Shown one piece after another: positions 1-9,402 of a stretch of 36,859 bases of DNA. Both the position numbers and the translations under genes were made by a program. The notes below the pieces were generated by a model. That model saw nothing but the letters and a program-made list of their open reading frames with translations. It was not told the origin of the DNA and made no database searches. The DNA is from Elysia marginata. Its lineage: Eukaryota; Mollusca; Gastropoda; Plakobranchidae. Where the stretch lies: contig BMAT01013347.1 of the NCBI GenBank assembly GCA_019649035.1, positions 125,823 through 162,681 of the forward strand. The letters run 5' to 3'. How positions within the stretch are numbered: position 1 is the stretch's first letter; each line of letters begins with the position of its first letter.

Positions 1-411
1 GAGAGAGAGAGAGCAAACCAGGTCTAGAGTATAATTTTTATGTGACGGCAAAACTTGCTTTTGCTACAAATTTTCCTTTAAAATATGCCAGTTTCAATTG
101 AGAGTTGCTAATTTGATGATCTAGTGAAGACAGTGAATTAACAGCTGAATACATTTAGGCCTACCTAATCATGTAATGCAAAATGCATTAAAATCTTCAG
201 CGTCAATAATTGGAAGTTTAGAAAAGAAATATATTATTAAATAATATATATATATATATATATATATATTTCTCAAACTTCTTTCTAATACATGCAGAAA
301 TTTGAAAATGAATTTTTTTTCTGAAATTTGTGTAATATTTTAAAATTTGATGGTTTGCCAATTGCTTAATATAAATAGAAGTAAAATTTTCATTTTTTTT
401 CATCTTTCCAG
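1..411. other. 5' intron segment with microsatellites
   Basis: AT-rich non-coding DNA that I read as the 3' part of an intron upstream of the first coding exon. It opens with a (GA)n run at 1-13 and has a (TA)n run at about 244-269. It ends in a pyrimidine-rich acceptor (catctttccag) at 401-411. I see no coding sequence in it. Confidence 0.5.
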
Positions 412-919
412 GCATTTTTCTGAACAAAGATGCCAGAAAACGAGCTAAATTCAACTGCTTCAAGATTCATTTCCTCTCTCATAAAGTCCCTTCAAATTAT
501 CTGTAATGGGCATATTGACTTCCACGAAAGCATTGAGTTGGTTGGTCACATAAACTTGAGAGTAGATCATAAATTTAAATATGACTATATTGTTGATGAA
601 CTTGTATCCAAAGAAGGGCTAGATAGTTCTACATTTCTCAGCAATAGTTATCACTCAAGCCCCCCTCAAAGAGAGAAAGTATCTAAAGATGGCTCATCAG
701 CAGAAGATGATTTGAGTTTACCGAGTCTTCAACCAGAAAGATGCAAACAGACTTCTGAAACAATTTTGACAGATGGCCAAGGGAATGAGAATTATAGTTA
801 CACATATGGTGTGGATGTTGAATCAGCAAAAGAACATGGCACTCAGAAAAGCAAAATGGTGTTCAAACTTGAAGGAGGCGAGGAATCAAATGAGTGCATG
901 ATTATTCCTTCAGCTGCTG
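412..919 (+). CDS. Exon 1: short 5' UTR and shared N-terminal module of an unnamed nuclear-type protein
   Basis: The exon begins at an acceptor ending at 411. Its first 18 nt are 5' UTR and ATG is at 430. It reads open to a donor (GTAAAT) at 920; reading through that donor gives only six more residues before a stop. The coding part is 490 nt, so the exon leaves in phase 1. The 163 residues start with a probably helical block (about residues 10-64: alternating hydrophobics, an ICNG-HIDF stretch, then VGHINLRVDH). A polar, serine- and acid-rich tail follows with no domain I can name. I recall similar N-terminal blocks in uncharacterised molluscan proteins, some with zinc fingers, but cannot check that. 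I infer a protein-interaction module placed ahead of alternative C-termini. The start is chosen because it is the first ATG after the acceptor. Confidence 0.82.
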
Positions 920-2884
920 GTAAATATTATAATTATTAAATATCTCATAGAAAAAAATAAATTACATGCAGCTCGAACATAAACACAAACGTTTTCTACT
1001 TGATCTTCTGTTAAAAAGGAAAAAAGGAAAACTGTTTTTACTTTTTCTTTCTCTACGTTCACCAATATACTTTTTACAAGTACAGTGGGTGGAAGCATTC
1101 TTCTAAACAAAAACAAATTGTGAGGTGACCAGGGTGAGTCAGGCATGAGTAACTCAGACTAATTTTGGGTTGGACTTGGAGCTCTTTAAATAAAATAATG
1201 TGCTATGTCTCTCTCTCTCTCTCTTGCCTTATCATTCAGCTCTGCAAAGAGCATAGAGGCTGTCAGCAGTATTTCTTTATTATGACCTGCCCTGTGCCTC
1301 TTTCTCTGTCTGTGAGTGACCATGCCATCCCTATTTTCTTTGTACCTGACTCTACTTCTTTTCTTCAAGTGGCCATAGACCTCTCTCAACTCTTGTTTCC
1401 CTAGCCTCTTGCCGCCACTCTTGTTATGGTGTTTTTTGTTATTCTCAGAGTGTGTCCAATCCATCACCATTGACTTGTTAATGTCTCCACCCTTTGTTTG
1501 TCCTGCTGAGCCGTAGAATCCAACAGCAGCATCCATTTATAAGAGGTTGCAGATTTCTGATTTCATATTGAGTAGCTTCTACTTCTAGTCTGTGGCACTG
1601 CATCATATGAGAGAGTCAAATGTACATTTCAGTGGAAGATTCATAGTTTTTTCTTGTCCTCAGTACATTAGATTTTCATATATTTTGCAGCATTATGAAA
1701 GCAGTTCTTGCTTTTTGGATCCTTACAGTGATATCTTTATCTTATCTGTTTGTTGATTATGATCCTTAAATAAGTGAATGGGCTGAAATCTTCTCGGGGT
1801 GATCCTTTAAGAAGAATCTGGGAGTCTGATGCGTTGATTCATAGTAGACTGGATGGCAAACAGAGTGTCACTGAAATCTGAGACTGAGTAGAATGTAGAT
1901 CAGGCTGAAGGGAGAAATTGTGTTTCAATTAACCTCTCCATCTCTGTTTTAGTCTAATGAAACGATTTCTTAAATGATTTGTGACATTGTCACTGTGCCG
2001 GTCTGTTCTTTGATCATATATCCAGGGTTGTCCTGGAGCAGGCATTTCAACTAGAATTTAAGTGGCTTGAAAACAGAAAAATAGATAGTCTATTGATTAG
2101 GGAGTCTTCAATGTTAAAATTTGTACTGCTTTACTTCCTCCAAATCTCTGCCTCCACCAAGCAAAGAGCTTGTCTATGTTTTTCCAAAAACAAGTGCAGC
2201 ACTTCTGTTAGATATTACATGACCTAGCTTAAATCCATTGTTATTTTAGTTTGCCCTCATATTTTGTCTGAATATAACAGAGTAAACCTGTGAATCTTGG
2301 ATCCATTTGTGCACAGGCGCATAGTTATTTAACTGTAAGAGAAATCTTTCTTGACTCTCACATTATGTTATTAAGTATGCTTGTTTTACATTTCAACGAT
2401 GGACAGGCTTTAACGCTGAGCACTGTATACATGTGTGATAAACTCATACAGTGTCTTAACAGAGAAAATAAAAAATAAAGTTGTTTTTTAATTTATCAAA
2501 CTTTGCAATCCAATATGAGAAATCTTTGTGGTCAATGAACCTTTGAATTTCCAAATGGCAAATCTGTACAATATGTGAAATTCATGCATGCAAATTGTCA
2601 TATTGCATGAAATCCCTTGGAAATTAACTAAGAATAAGATTAAAGAAATCACTATATTGCATATTTTTCACATTTTGTTTTGACTCCTTCACTTTACCTT
2701 TGATTTTGATACATTTATTTAACAATTACTAGATTATTGCTATCTATCAGACTCAATGTCGCCTGTGGCATACATTTAACTTTTTGTCTTATTAAAACAA
2801 GTTATCATCCATAGAATCTTGACAGTTTTGTTATTAAGGACTAGTATTATGTATACATTTTGGAGAATTTAATTTGTCTTTCAG
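920..2884 (+). other. Intron 1
   Basis: GT-AG intron of 1965 nt between exons 1 and 2. It contains an antisense LINE tail (about 1186-1536). The rest (1540-2880) is AT-rich DNA in which I see no gene. Open frames there, such as 2290-2478, are short and carry no recognisable motif. Confidence 0.65.
1186..1536 (-). mobile_element. LINE (non-LTR retrotransposon) C-terminal fragment
   Basis: The minus strand reads through a motif DWTHSE, which also occurs (as DWTHTE) in the LINE tail at 5291-5518. The plus-strand DNA of both copies shares GTGTGTCCAATC. Other frames give LINE-tail signatures such as GMAWSLTDRE, so the copy is frameshifted. I read it as the last part of a non-LTR reverse transcriptase polyprotein, 5'-truncated and decayed. 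A CT microsatellite sits at about 1208-1224 inside the plus-strand view. The clade is not assignable from so little sequence. Confidence 0.6.
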
Positions 2885-2962
2885 GTGGTTACGAACCTGC
2901 CAGACATGCAAATGTTGCTGAAATGATTGCCTCTGGGACAATTGGAGCAGAAGAAGGTCAAG
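2885..2962 (+). CDS. Exon 2: 78-nt symmetric linker exon
   Basis: Acceptor tttcag ends at 2884 and the donor GTAATG starts at 2963. The exon is 78 nt and phase 1 on both sides. Joined to exon 1 it reads G-G-Y-E-P-A-R-H-A-N-V and continues with an acidic G-A-E-E-G-Q stretch, without a stop. Because its length is a multiple of three, skipping it would keep the frame. There is no known domain; it looks like a flexible linker in the unnamed protein. Confidence 0.78.
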
Positions 2963-3519
2963 GTAATGTCATGATTTGAAAGAATTTTAAATAAGTGTTA
3001 TGTTGAAATCTAGACTTTTTGTTTTTTTGAAACAAGACCCTTTAAAATTATTTTCCCATCAAAACTTTGGTTTATTTTTGTGCGCCTGGAAAAATACAAC
3101 AGCAGGTCTTTCCATATAGGCCTACTATAGTTATACAATTCTGATGTTGAGCAAAGAGATTAATATGCAAAATCAACAGCCATGGCTGAGGTATATAAAG
3201 GTCAAACAGTGATAGGAGAGAATTTGAATTATCATACTTAGCTAGACCTCATCAAGTCCCTAACTGGAAAAGTCAAATGCTATTTTAGTACAAAATAGGA
3301 TTTATATTTTCTAATTCTTATTTGCAGGCATTCCGTTCTTCTGAAGATTTAAAGAGGTAGTCCAAGTTTTACATAACATGGGGATAGTGAGCCATGAGTA
3401 GTAAAAACACATAAAATGTAGTTGCCAGCGTCACCCTACTATTACAAATGTATAAAAAAAATATATCGTTAACATACAGATAACGCTTCTATTGTATACA
3501 AATACAGTTATATCATTCA

Positions 3520-3858
3520 TTAGGTGCCCTGCTCCATAGCGTTGGCGATCAGTCCTCTCCACTCCTGGCGCATCTTTGTCTTCTGCAGCATCGCTACCAC
3601 ACTGTCCACACCAAGCCACTTTGCCATGCCATCAGTCAGCCTCTCTCTCTGTCTATCTCTACAGCGTCTACCCGTCATCTTTCCCGTTATTATCACGTTT
3701 TCTAGTTTTTCCTGTCTCATGATATGGCCAAAAAAGGTTGCTTGTCTTTTGCGTATTTTATGTAAAAGAGATCGTTTACTTTGTGCCTCTTGTAGCACTC
3801 TTTCATTTGTTTTCTTTGCTGTCCAAGGTATCTTCAACATTTGTCGGAGAAACCACAT
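3520..3858 (-). mobile_element. 5'-truncated non-LTR retrotransposon, intact C-terminal 112 codons
   Basis: The minus strand encodes the extreme C-terminus of an endonuclease-reverse transcriptase polyprotein. Signatures in order are MLKIPWTAKKTNE (residues about 8-20), LLHKIRKRQ, FFGHIMR, ITGKMTGRR, a GVDS-like block, and a final WRGLIANA just before a natural stop. These follow the familiar tail of RTE-like 'craniofacial development protein 2-like' elements. There are no internal stops or shifts across 112 codons, so this is one of the younger insertions here. A short AT-rich 3' UTR follows towards 3440. Loss of everything upstream of about 3860 is ordinary 5' truncation by target-primed reverse transcription. 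Confidence 0.85.
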
Positions 3859-4154
3859 TTATATATATGCAGTATTAATCACTTTTGCTGGTATGGCAAT
3901 CATATTTTTTTTTTTAACCGATTCTCTTTTCTAGTTTTTTTTATTCCTATTCTTGTGTAAATCCTTGATATTAATCTGTATATCAAAAAAAAAAAATTTC
4001 GGAAAAAAACAAACATACGACATGAAATGCTAGCAACCATTTATAACCCTAAACTGTGGTTGATTCTCAATGCATGATAAGTGTTTTTATGTTATTTTGA
4101 AACATCTGTTTACATTATATTTATAAGTACATGTATTAGCACTATGTTATATAG

Positions 4155-4308
4155 TAGTAAGTAAAGACGAAAGACAGAACAAGACAGTACAAGACAGAAG
4201 TCACAGAACCTGAACAGAGTAGGAATCGAACCCGCACCACTTGACGGCTTCCACTGTCTTGCCAGACGAGAGACCAGACAAACAAACCACTAAGCCATCT
4301 GCTTCGAC
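4155..4308 (-). repeat. tRNA-derived SINE, antisense copy 1
   Basis: On the minus strand an A-box-like TGGCTTAGTGG (4288-4298) is followed about 56 nt downstream by a B box GGTTCGATTCC (4222-4232). This is the internal RNA polymerase III promoter layout of a tRNA-derived SINE. The 3' body continues to a tail rich in TCTTGT and CTGTC repeats towards 4158. The two boxes and their spacing are directly visible; the SINE family name is unknown to me. Confidence 0.72.
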
Positions 4309-4630
4309 AAAAATTGAATTTCAGACATAGGACCTTTTGCCTAGATCTCTCACTGACTAGAACATTATGCTTGCGAAGGAAACCCCCAGTTCTATTTTTA
4401 TCACAGGACGCATCACAACAGCTTAGACCAACTCCAGATCTATTATTTATATACAGCTGAATAAACAGGTACAGTAGTATAAAGAAAGGAAGAAAGCTAT
4501 CAAAACATAGAAGGGCAAGACAACAGTGCCAGGTCTAAAGATCTCTTTCGAGATACAATGAGATTGTATAGAATAATTATTGTAGTAAAGAAAGATGACC
4601 ACAAACTTAAATTTAGCAACAGATGAGACA

Positions 4631-4691
4631 AAAGACAGAACAAGACATAACATGAAAGGAGTAGGAATCGAACTTGCACTACTTGACGGCA
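4631..4691 (-). repeat. tRNA-derived SINE, antisense copy 2 (truncated)
   Basis: This is a second piece of the same SINE about 440 nt to the right of copy 1. It shares the 3' body (plus-strand aaagacagaacaagaca) and a B box variant (4663-4673), and the TTGACGGC block next to it. The A-box half is missing, so the copy is truncated or cut by a later rearrangement. Confidence 0.65.
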
Positions 4692-4800
4692 CCCAAAGTT
4701 ATTACAAATGACTAGTTTCAGATAAAATAAAGTGCTGTGTTACGTAATTGTCTTGGTTAATTTGATAAATTTCTTATCTGTCTGATTATTCCTGCCGCAG

Positions 4801-4848
4801 ATACACACAACAAATTAAGAGCCCAAAAACGCCAAGCAACTGAGCAAG
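4801..4848 (+). CDS. Exon 3: 48-nt symmetric linker exon
   Basis: The acceptor tgccgcag ends at 4800 and a consensus donor GTAAGT begins at 4849. The 48-nt exon is phase 1 on both sides. It reads D-T-H-N-K-L-R-A-Q-K-R-Q-A-T-E-Q when joined to exon 2, a basic, probably helical segment. The exon is too small for any domain. Support comes from the strong donor, the correct phase and the continuity of the final 2328-nt frame. Confidence 0.7.
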
Positions 4849-5290
4849 GTAAGTCTCAATGATAATTATATTTGATTAGTTAATCGGATGTTTCTGTAAA
4901 GCATTTAAAGAAACAAACCGTATACAACTCGAACTTGCTAGATTGCAAAATATAAAGCGTTTAGGATATCCGCAGTTCCCAAATGTATGTCCATATGAGA
5001 CAAGGGTACAAAAATTGATGAAAAACATAACCTGAACAAAAATGTGCATCAAACTATGACAGTCTCCCTTAGGAAAGTGTTGTACTGTAGGAGCTTAATC
5101 TTTTGAGCCCTAAGCCCCTGAGCCTTAAGTATACCTCACCTTTTATAATCCATGCAAAGTGAAAACCCAGTTTAAAGGTCAGGGGAGCTCCTTTGAGTCG
5201 ACTTATTTCTAAACCTTTAGTATGAGCTGTAATGATGAGGTAATCCCAGACCGGTTTACCTGTTTACGGTATCATCATCATCAATGCCAT

Positions 5291-5518
5291 TCACCCTTGG
5301 CACAAGTAAATGCCACCCACTCCGGTCTTGGGCAAGCTTTTCAAACTGACCCCATCCTTCCATCCTTTCCCCATCATTGTCATTTCCCTCTCTACACATC
5401 TCTTCCATGTCTCTCTGGGCCTACCCCTGCCTCTATTCCTTTGTGGATTCCGCTGAAGTGCCTGCCTTGTGATGTTGTTATACGTGGTTTTCTCAGTGTG
5501 TGTCCAATCTAAGGCCAC
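5291..5518 (-). mobile_element. LINE C-terminal fragment (RGRGRPRETW type)
   Basis: The minus strand encodes DWTHTEKTT, then ITRQALQRNPQ, then GRGRPRETWKR, the usual arrangement near the end of many non-LTR polyproteins (LDWTHTEK, QALRWNPQGKR, RGRPRNTWRR). The last residues run out without the family's terminal block, so the end is degraded. It is related to the fragment at 1186-1536 but distinct from the intact tail at 3520-3858. Confidence 0.75.
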
Positions 5519-6730
5519 CTTCTCATTCCGATTGTCATACGGTATAAATAATTATGGTGTATCTCAAAATACAGCCAAGCCGGTATACTCATCTTATGCG
5601 CTCAAAAGGTTAATCTATTTAAAAATATTAATTTCATTTGTTTGAATGCCGTTAAATATATTAAATTTTGTTCCTTTTTTAATTTTATGGAATATTTGTT
5701 TTGTACTTCAAAGGGGACAAAAAATGGTCTTTTTCATGAATATGGAACATCTGCTGATCAATTCCAAATTTAGCCCATAATTTCATAAATGGAAAGAATG
5801 TCATCTTTTCTTGGTGTTAACAACCATTTGAGACCCTAAATTTTCAATTTGACTAAAATATAGGGCATAACTAAATTCAGGCTAAAAGATTATGCATCAG
5901 TACTAGATCTAACCTTGAATGAACCATCACACGCACACTTCTACAACTTCTTTTATATTTTTTTTTTAAGTTTAATGAACATGCTCCTTTATTTACCACT
6001 GTTTTAGGTTTTAAAGTAGATTGTTAAAGATGGACAGACATTTCAAACGCACAGTTTCTTTGTCATAAATAGTTATACATGTATGTAACGTAAGATTACT
6101 GGTAGATCTAGCTAAAACAGGTAGAGACAGACTATGATACGTGATTAAAACATGGGAAGGATGGACCAGTCAGGCCAACTAGCAAAGCAAATCCAAACCT
6201 TGTCGTAAGAGTCTTACAAAGCTGTCCTTTTAAGATGTAAGAGTTATTGGTTAAATTAGCCAAAGAAAGTCAGTTTATATATCAAACTGAGAAGCCTTGA
6301 ATAATGGTTTTCTATGCTTATATGTCATTTAGCTTTAAAAGCTGATGGAAGAGATGCAACCACATAAGCTGTGTCCTTTAAATAGCCTATTTAAGCAACC
6401 AAATATATTACCTTGTTTGTAGTGAGAGTTGTTGATCTAAGATCATTTTTCATTGCCAATGAAATGCTTGCCCAGTCAAAATCCCCGCTTTGTTGTCTTC
6501 AATTATGTTTTTTCTCACAAATATACACAGTCAAAGTGCATATTAGCCGTACAGTAAATCTATTCTTCAAAACTTTGTCTTGAATCTGATAACAAACGAA
6601 TAAAATTTGCAAGATACATGATCCAAGAATCAGAGCAATGATAAAATTAGTGTGTCTGATATATATTAAAATATTCTTCTTCTTCTTGATGTTGATGTCG
6701 ATTTCTTCAAAAGTATTGATCCCCGTGTGG

Positions 6731-7450
6731 TCACAAGTCTGTTGGGCTGTGCCAAATTGCCTGTCTTAAGTATTCTATAGTTCTGGCAGTCTTTTTCTGT
6801 AGGATATGTTCTGTGATTTCAGCAACTTCTCCACACGAGAAGAGGTCAGTCTGGCCAATCTTGTATGTTTTGAACACGTGTGCATTCAGCCTGTTGTGGT
6901 CAGTCCGGAGTCAAAGTTGTCTGGCCCTGCCTGTCAATCCGATATAAACCATCTTGTCTGTTGTGGTGCGAATGTCCAGTTTTCCACCTTCCTTTCATGT
7001 GACTTTTAAACATGTGTTTGGCCTCTTGGTATGATAGATCATCTCTCAGCTGCTTTAAGTCAGATCCCTCTCTAGCTAGTCTGTCTGCTTTTTCATTGCC
7101 AACTATTTTGTTATGGCCTGGTATCCATTGGAGGATCAGCGCTTCTGTTTTTTTTTCTTCTAATTTTTGAAGGGCATCTCTGAGGTGCTCCTGTTAGGCT
7201 GCCTTGGGGTCTTCTAATATTTGCAGGACAGACTTCGAATCACTGAGTATCACTATATTGGCACATAGCTGGTCTGTACACTCTATCAGCTTAAATGCCT
7301 CCTTGATTGCCTCTAATACTGCTTTGTAGTTTGTGCAGTGCACCTGGAGTTCTTCCATCTGGCATAAGTATATAATTTTATACATGTGTATGCCGCTGCC
7401 TTTATTTTTTTAATAGGCATTTTTTGCCGAGCCGTCTGTATATGCATCTG
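6731..7450 (-). pseudogene. RNase H domain and C-terminus of a non-LTR retrotransposon
   Basis: Reading the minus strand from about 7450: a DAYTDGSA start typical of RNase H (first catalytic Asp); CTNYKAVLEAIKEA with the catalytic Glu; IVILSDSKSVLQ with the next Asp; then LILQWIPGHNKIVGNEKAD with the His and final Asp. Downstream come the CG-containing TPDHNRLNAHVFKTYKIG block and EITEHILQKK, the usual tail of RNase H-bearing LINEs (I group). A stop at about 6731 ends it. At least two in-frame stops interrupt it: a TAA just before the QEHLRDAL block (near 7194) and another soon after TDGSA. It is therefore dead, although all core RNase H residues I can locate survive. Confidence 0.85.
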
Positions 7451-9291
7451 TGTGTTTCATTCTGTCTATCTTGCTTAAATGTTTTTATATGCAGAGTGTA
7501 ATTTGTATATGAGTTTGAGCGCATGCCTTAAGTAAGGAGTATCTATCTGACAAAGAGAGCTTGTCCCCAATGTCACCTCACGGCTGTAACAACCTTTGTT
7601 ATTGACATCAACTAAATGAGCTTTTATTTTATTCTTGAGGATACTTGGATGAGAAATGCACTGATTTATGTCGTAAAAGTTATCTATCAGTAAAAGACTA
7701 AAATAGGACGTCTCCTTGTGTGTTTTGGAACGGATAAAAAAGACATTTACTGAGCCTTAGCTTTTTGAAATATAATATTTATGATACTTTTAACTCTTCT
7801 CAAATGAAGTACATTGTGCATATAACTTCATACAAACAGTTTTATAGGTCCTGAATGCCTTCATATTCGTTTTAGTGAGAGCTAACTAAAGAACCTTTTG
7901 AATAACCATTGGGTTTGAAAGGTCCTTACCATTAAATGATAATGAATGTTTACATCTAATGCAATAAATGAGTATTATCCTCTTTACTTATGAGGTTCTT
8001 TAAAAATAAATGTAGCTTGGTGATTTCAAGAGGTTCAGTTAGTCTCTTTATTACACAGATAACCTTTACGACACAAATCGACCATAAGATTGTAAATAAT
8101 TTAAGTTTTCCTCAAAATTTTGTATTGTTTTGTTTCTAAAACCCCTTATGTGTGATATGCAGACCAGTATTTATTCTCTTAGTTTGAAAAAAGTTGAAAT
8201 ACTGTAAGCTTTGTTGTGTAAGAGTTATCTGTGTGAGATGAGTCAGGAACCAGTGTAAAGCAAGCATTTTAGTGGATTAGACTCTATATAAAAATATTCT
8301 AATTACATTTTACTGCCAGTGAATATTATTTATTAATTGATTTAGTGAAGACAACACATATATTTATCACAAGGAATTTTTTTCGAGACAAAATTCAAAT
8401 TAGCAAAAACACTGTATTGATGCTGATTGACACAAAAATATAACTTACACACAAAAATTGACATTTTTTTTGTTGTGTTTAAGGAGTTGAAAGCATGCAT
8501 ACTGTCATTAGAGCACTGTGGGATAGATTCAGGTTTTAAAAGCTACAAAAATTTGGTATATTAATTATAAAGAATTAAAATAAAAGAAATATCAAACAAA
8601 AAGAATGAGAAATATGTGAAGGTATCAGCTAAACTGTATAACTGAAATAGGAAATCGTAGTCAAAGTTTGTTAGAATTACACAGGCAAACTATGTGCCTT
8701 TTGAACTAAGCTAAAAAGTGTTATTAAATTTTTAATTTAATATAAAGTCTATGTAGGGAAAGTCATCTATTAAGACACTTTTAAAAGGAACCACCTTAGT
8801 AATGTGACTTTGTCTTCACTTATTATCTGGAATCAGTGGGACTTATTAAGCCCTCTGTAATATAATTCAAAGTTGTATCGACAGAAAATAAATAATAGAA
8901 TCATTCTCATATCATTGGTGCCCCTATTTTATTGGTTAGAACAATATTTTTGTGTAGTTCCTTAAACTTGCAATGATGCAGAAAGGAGCTTGCTTATATA
9001 TATATATCTAAACTTGCTGGTCACACAATTTGTGAGGAAAATAAAATAAGTCTTTTTTTTATTATCCAACTCGTCGAAATTCAAGTTTTTTTTGTTTTAT
9101 AATGACATGATTTAAAATTGTGCTAACATCTCATTATTTTTTCACTACTTCTAATTGATCATATTTTTGTGTGTAACTGTAAGTTAATTTTTATTCTGAG
9201 CGGTATTTTTGGTCTCATTTTTTGCTTTGTTAATAGACATAGGAAGAAAAAAAAATGAGATGAACTCCAAACCGTCAGTTCATGTTTGCAG

Positions 9292-9402
9292 GTGTGGATG
9301 AAAACTCTGATCTAGAGGCTTGCCAGTATACGTACTGTGAGAACAATCAGCAGCTTACCCTTGTTGATAAAACAGAGACTTTTGATAACAGCTTTCACTC
9401 AA
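9292..9402 (+). CDS. Exon 4: 111-nt symmetric linker exon
   Basis: The acceptor catgtttgcag ends at 9291 and the donor GTAATA starts at 9403. The length is 111 nt with phase 1 on both sides. It encodes an acidic linker starting G-V-D-E-N-S-D-L-E-A and ending T-F-D-N-S-F-H-S. Two cysteines are present (in EACQYTYCEN), but not as a recognisable finger. Joined to exon 5 it continues directly into the long lysine-rich frame, which supports both its borders. It can be skipped without loss of frame. Confidence 0.75.

Larger units (their letters stand above)
2963..4800 (+). other. Intron 2
   Basis: Intron of 1838 nt with a GTAATG donor and a tgccgcag acceptor. It carries an antisense LINE tail (3520-3858) and two antisense SINE pieces (about 4155-4308 and 4631-4691). 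Outside these I see nothing but AT-rich DNA with homopolymer runs. Confidence 0.65.
4849..9291 (+). other. Intron 3
   Basis: Intron of 4443 nt with a GTAAGT donor and a gtttgcag acceptor. It contains two antisense LINE remnants (5291-5518 and about 6731-7450). The stretches 5520-6700 and 7500-9290 are AT-rich with short homopolymers and a TATATA run near 8997. I find no coding exon, hairpin gene or inverted-repeat element there. Confidence 0.6.

Noticed and set aside
3524..3934. 136-codon + strand frame
   Set aside because: It is the antisense shadow of the LINE tail on the minus strand, which has clear family motifs.
5222..5512. 96-codon + strand frame rich in P, H and S
   Set aside because: Antisense to the LINE tail at 5291-5518.
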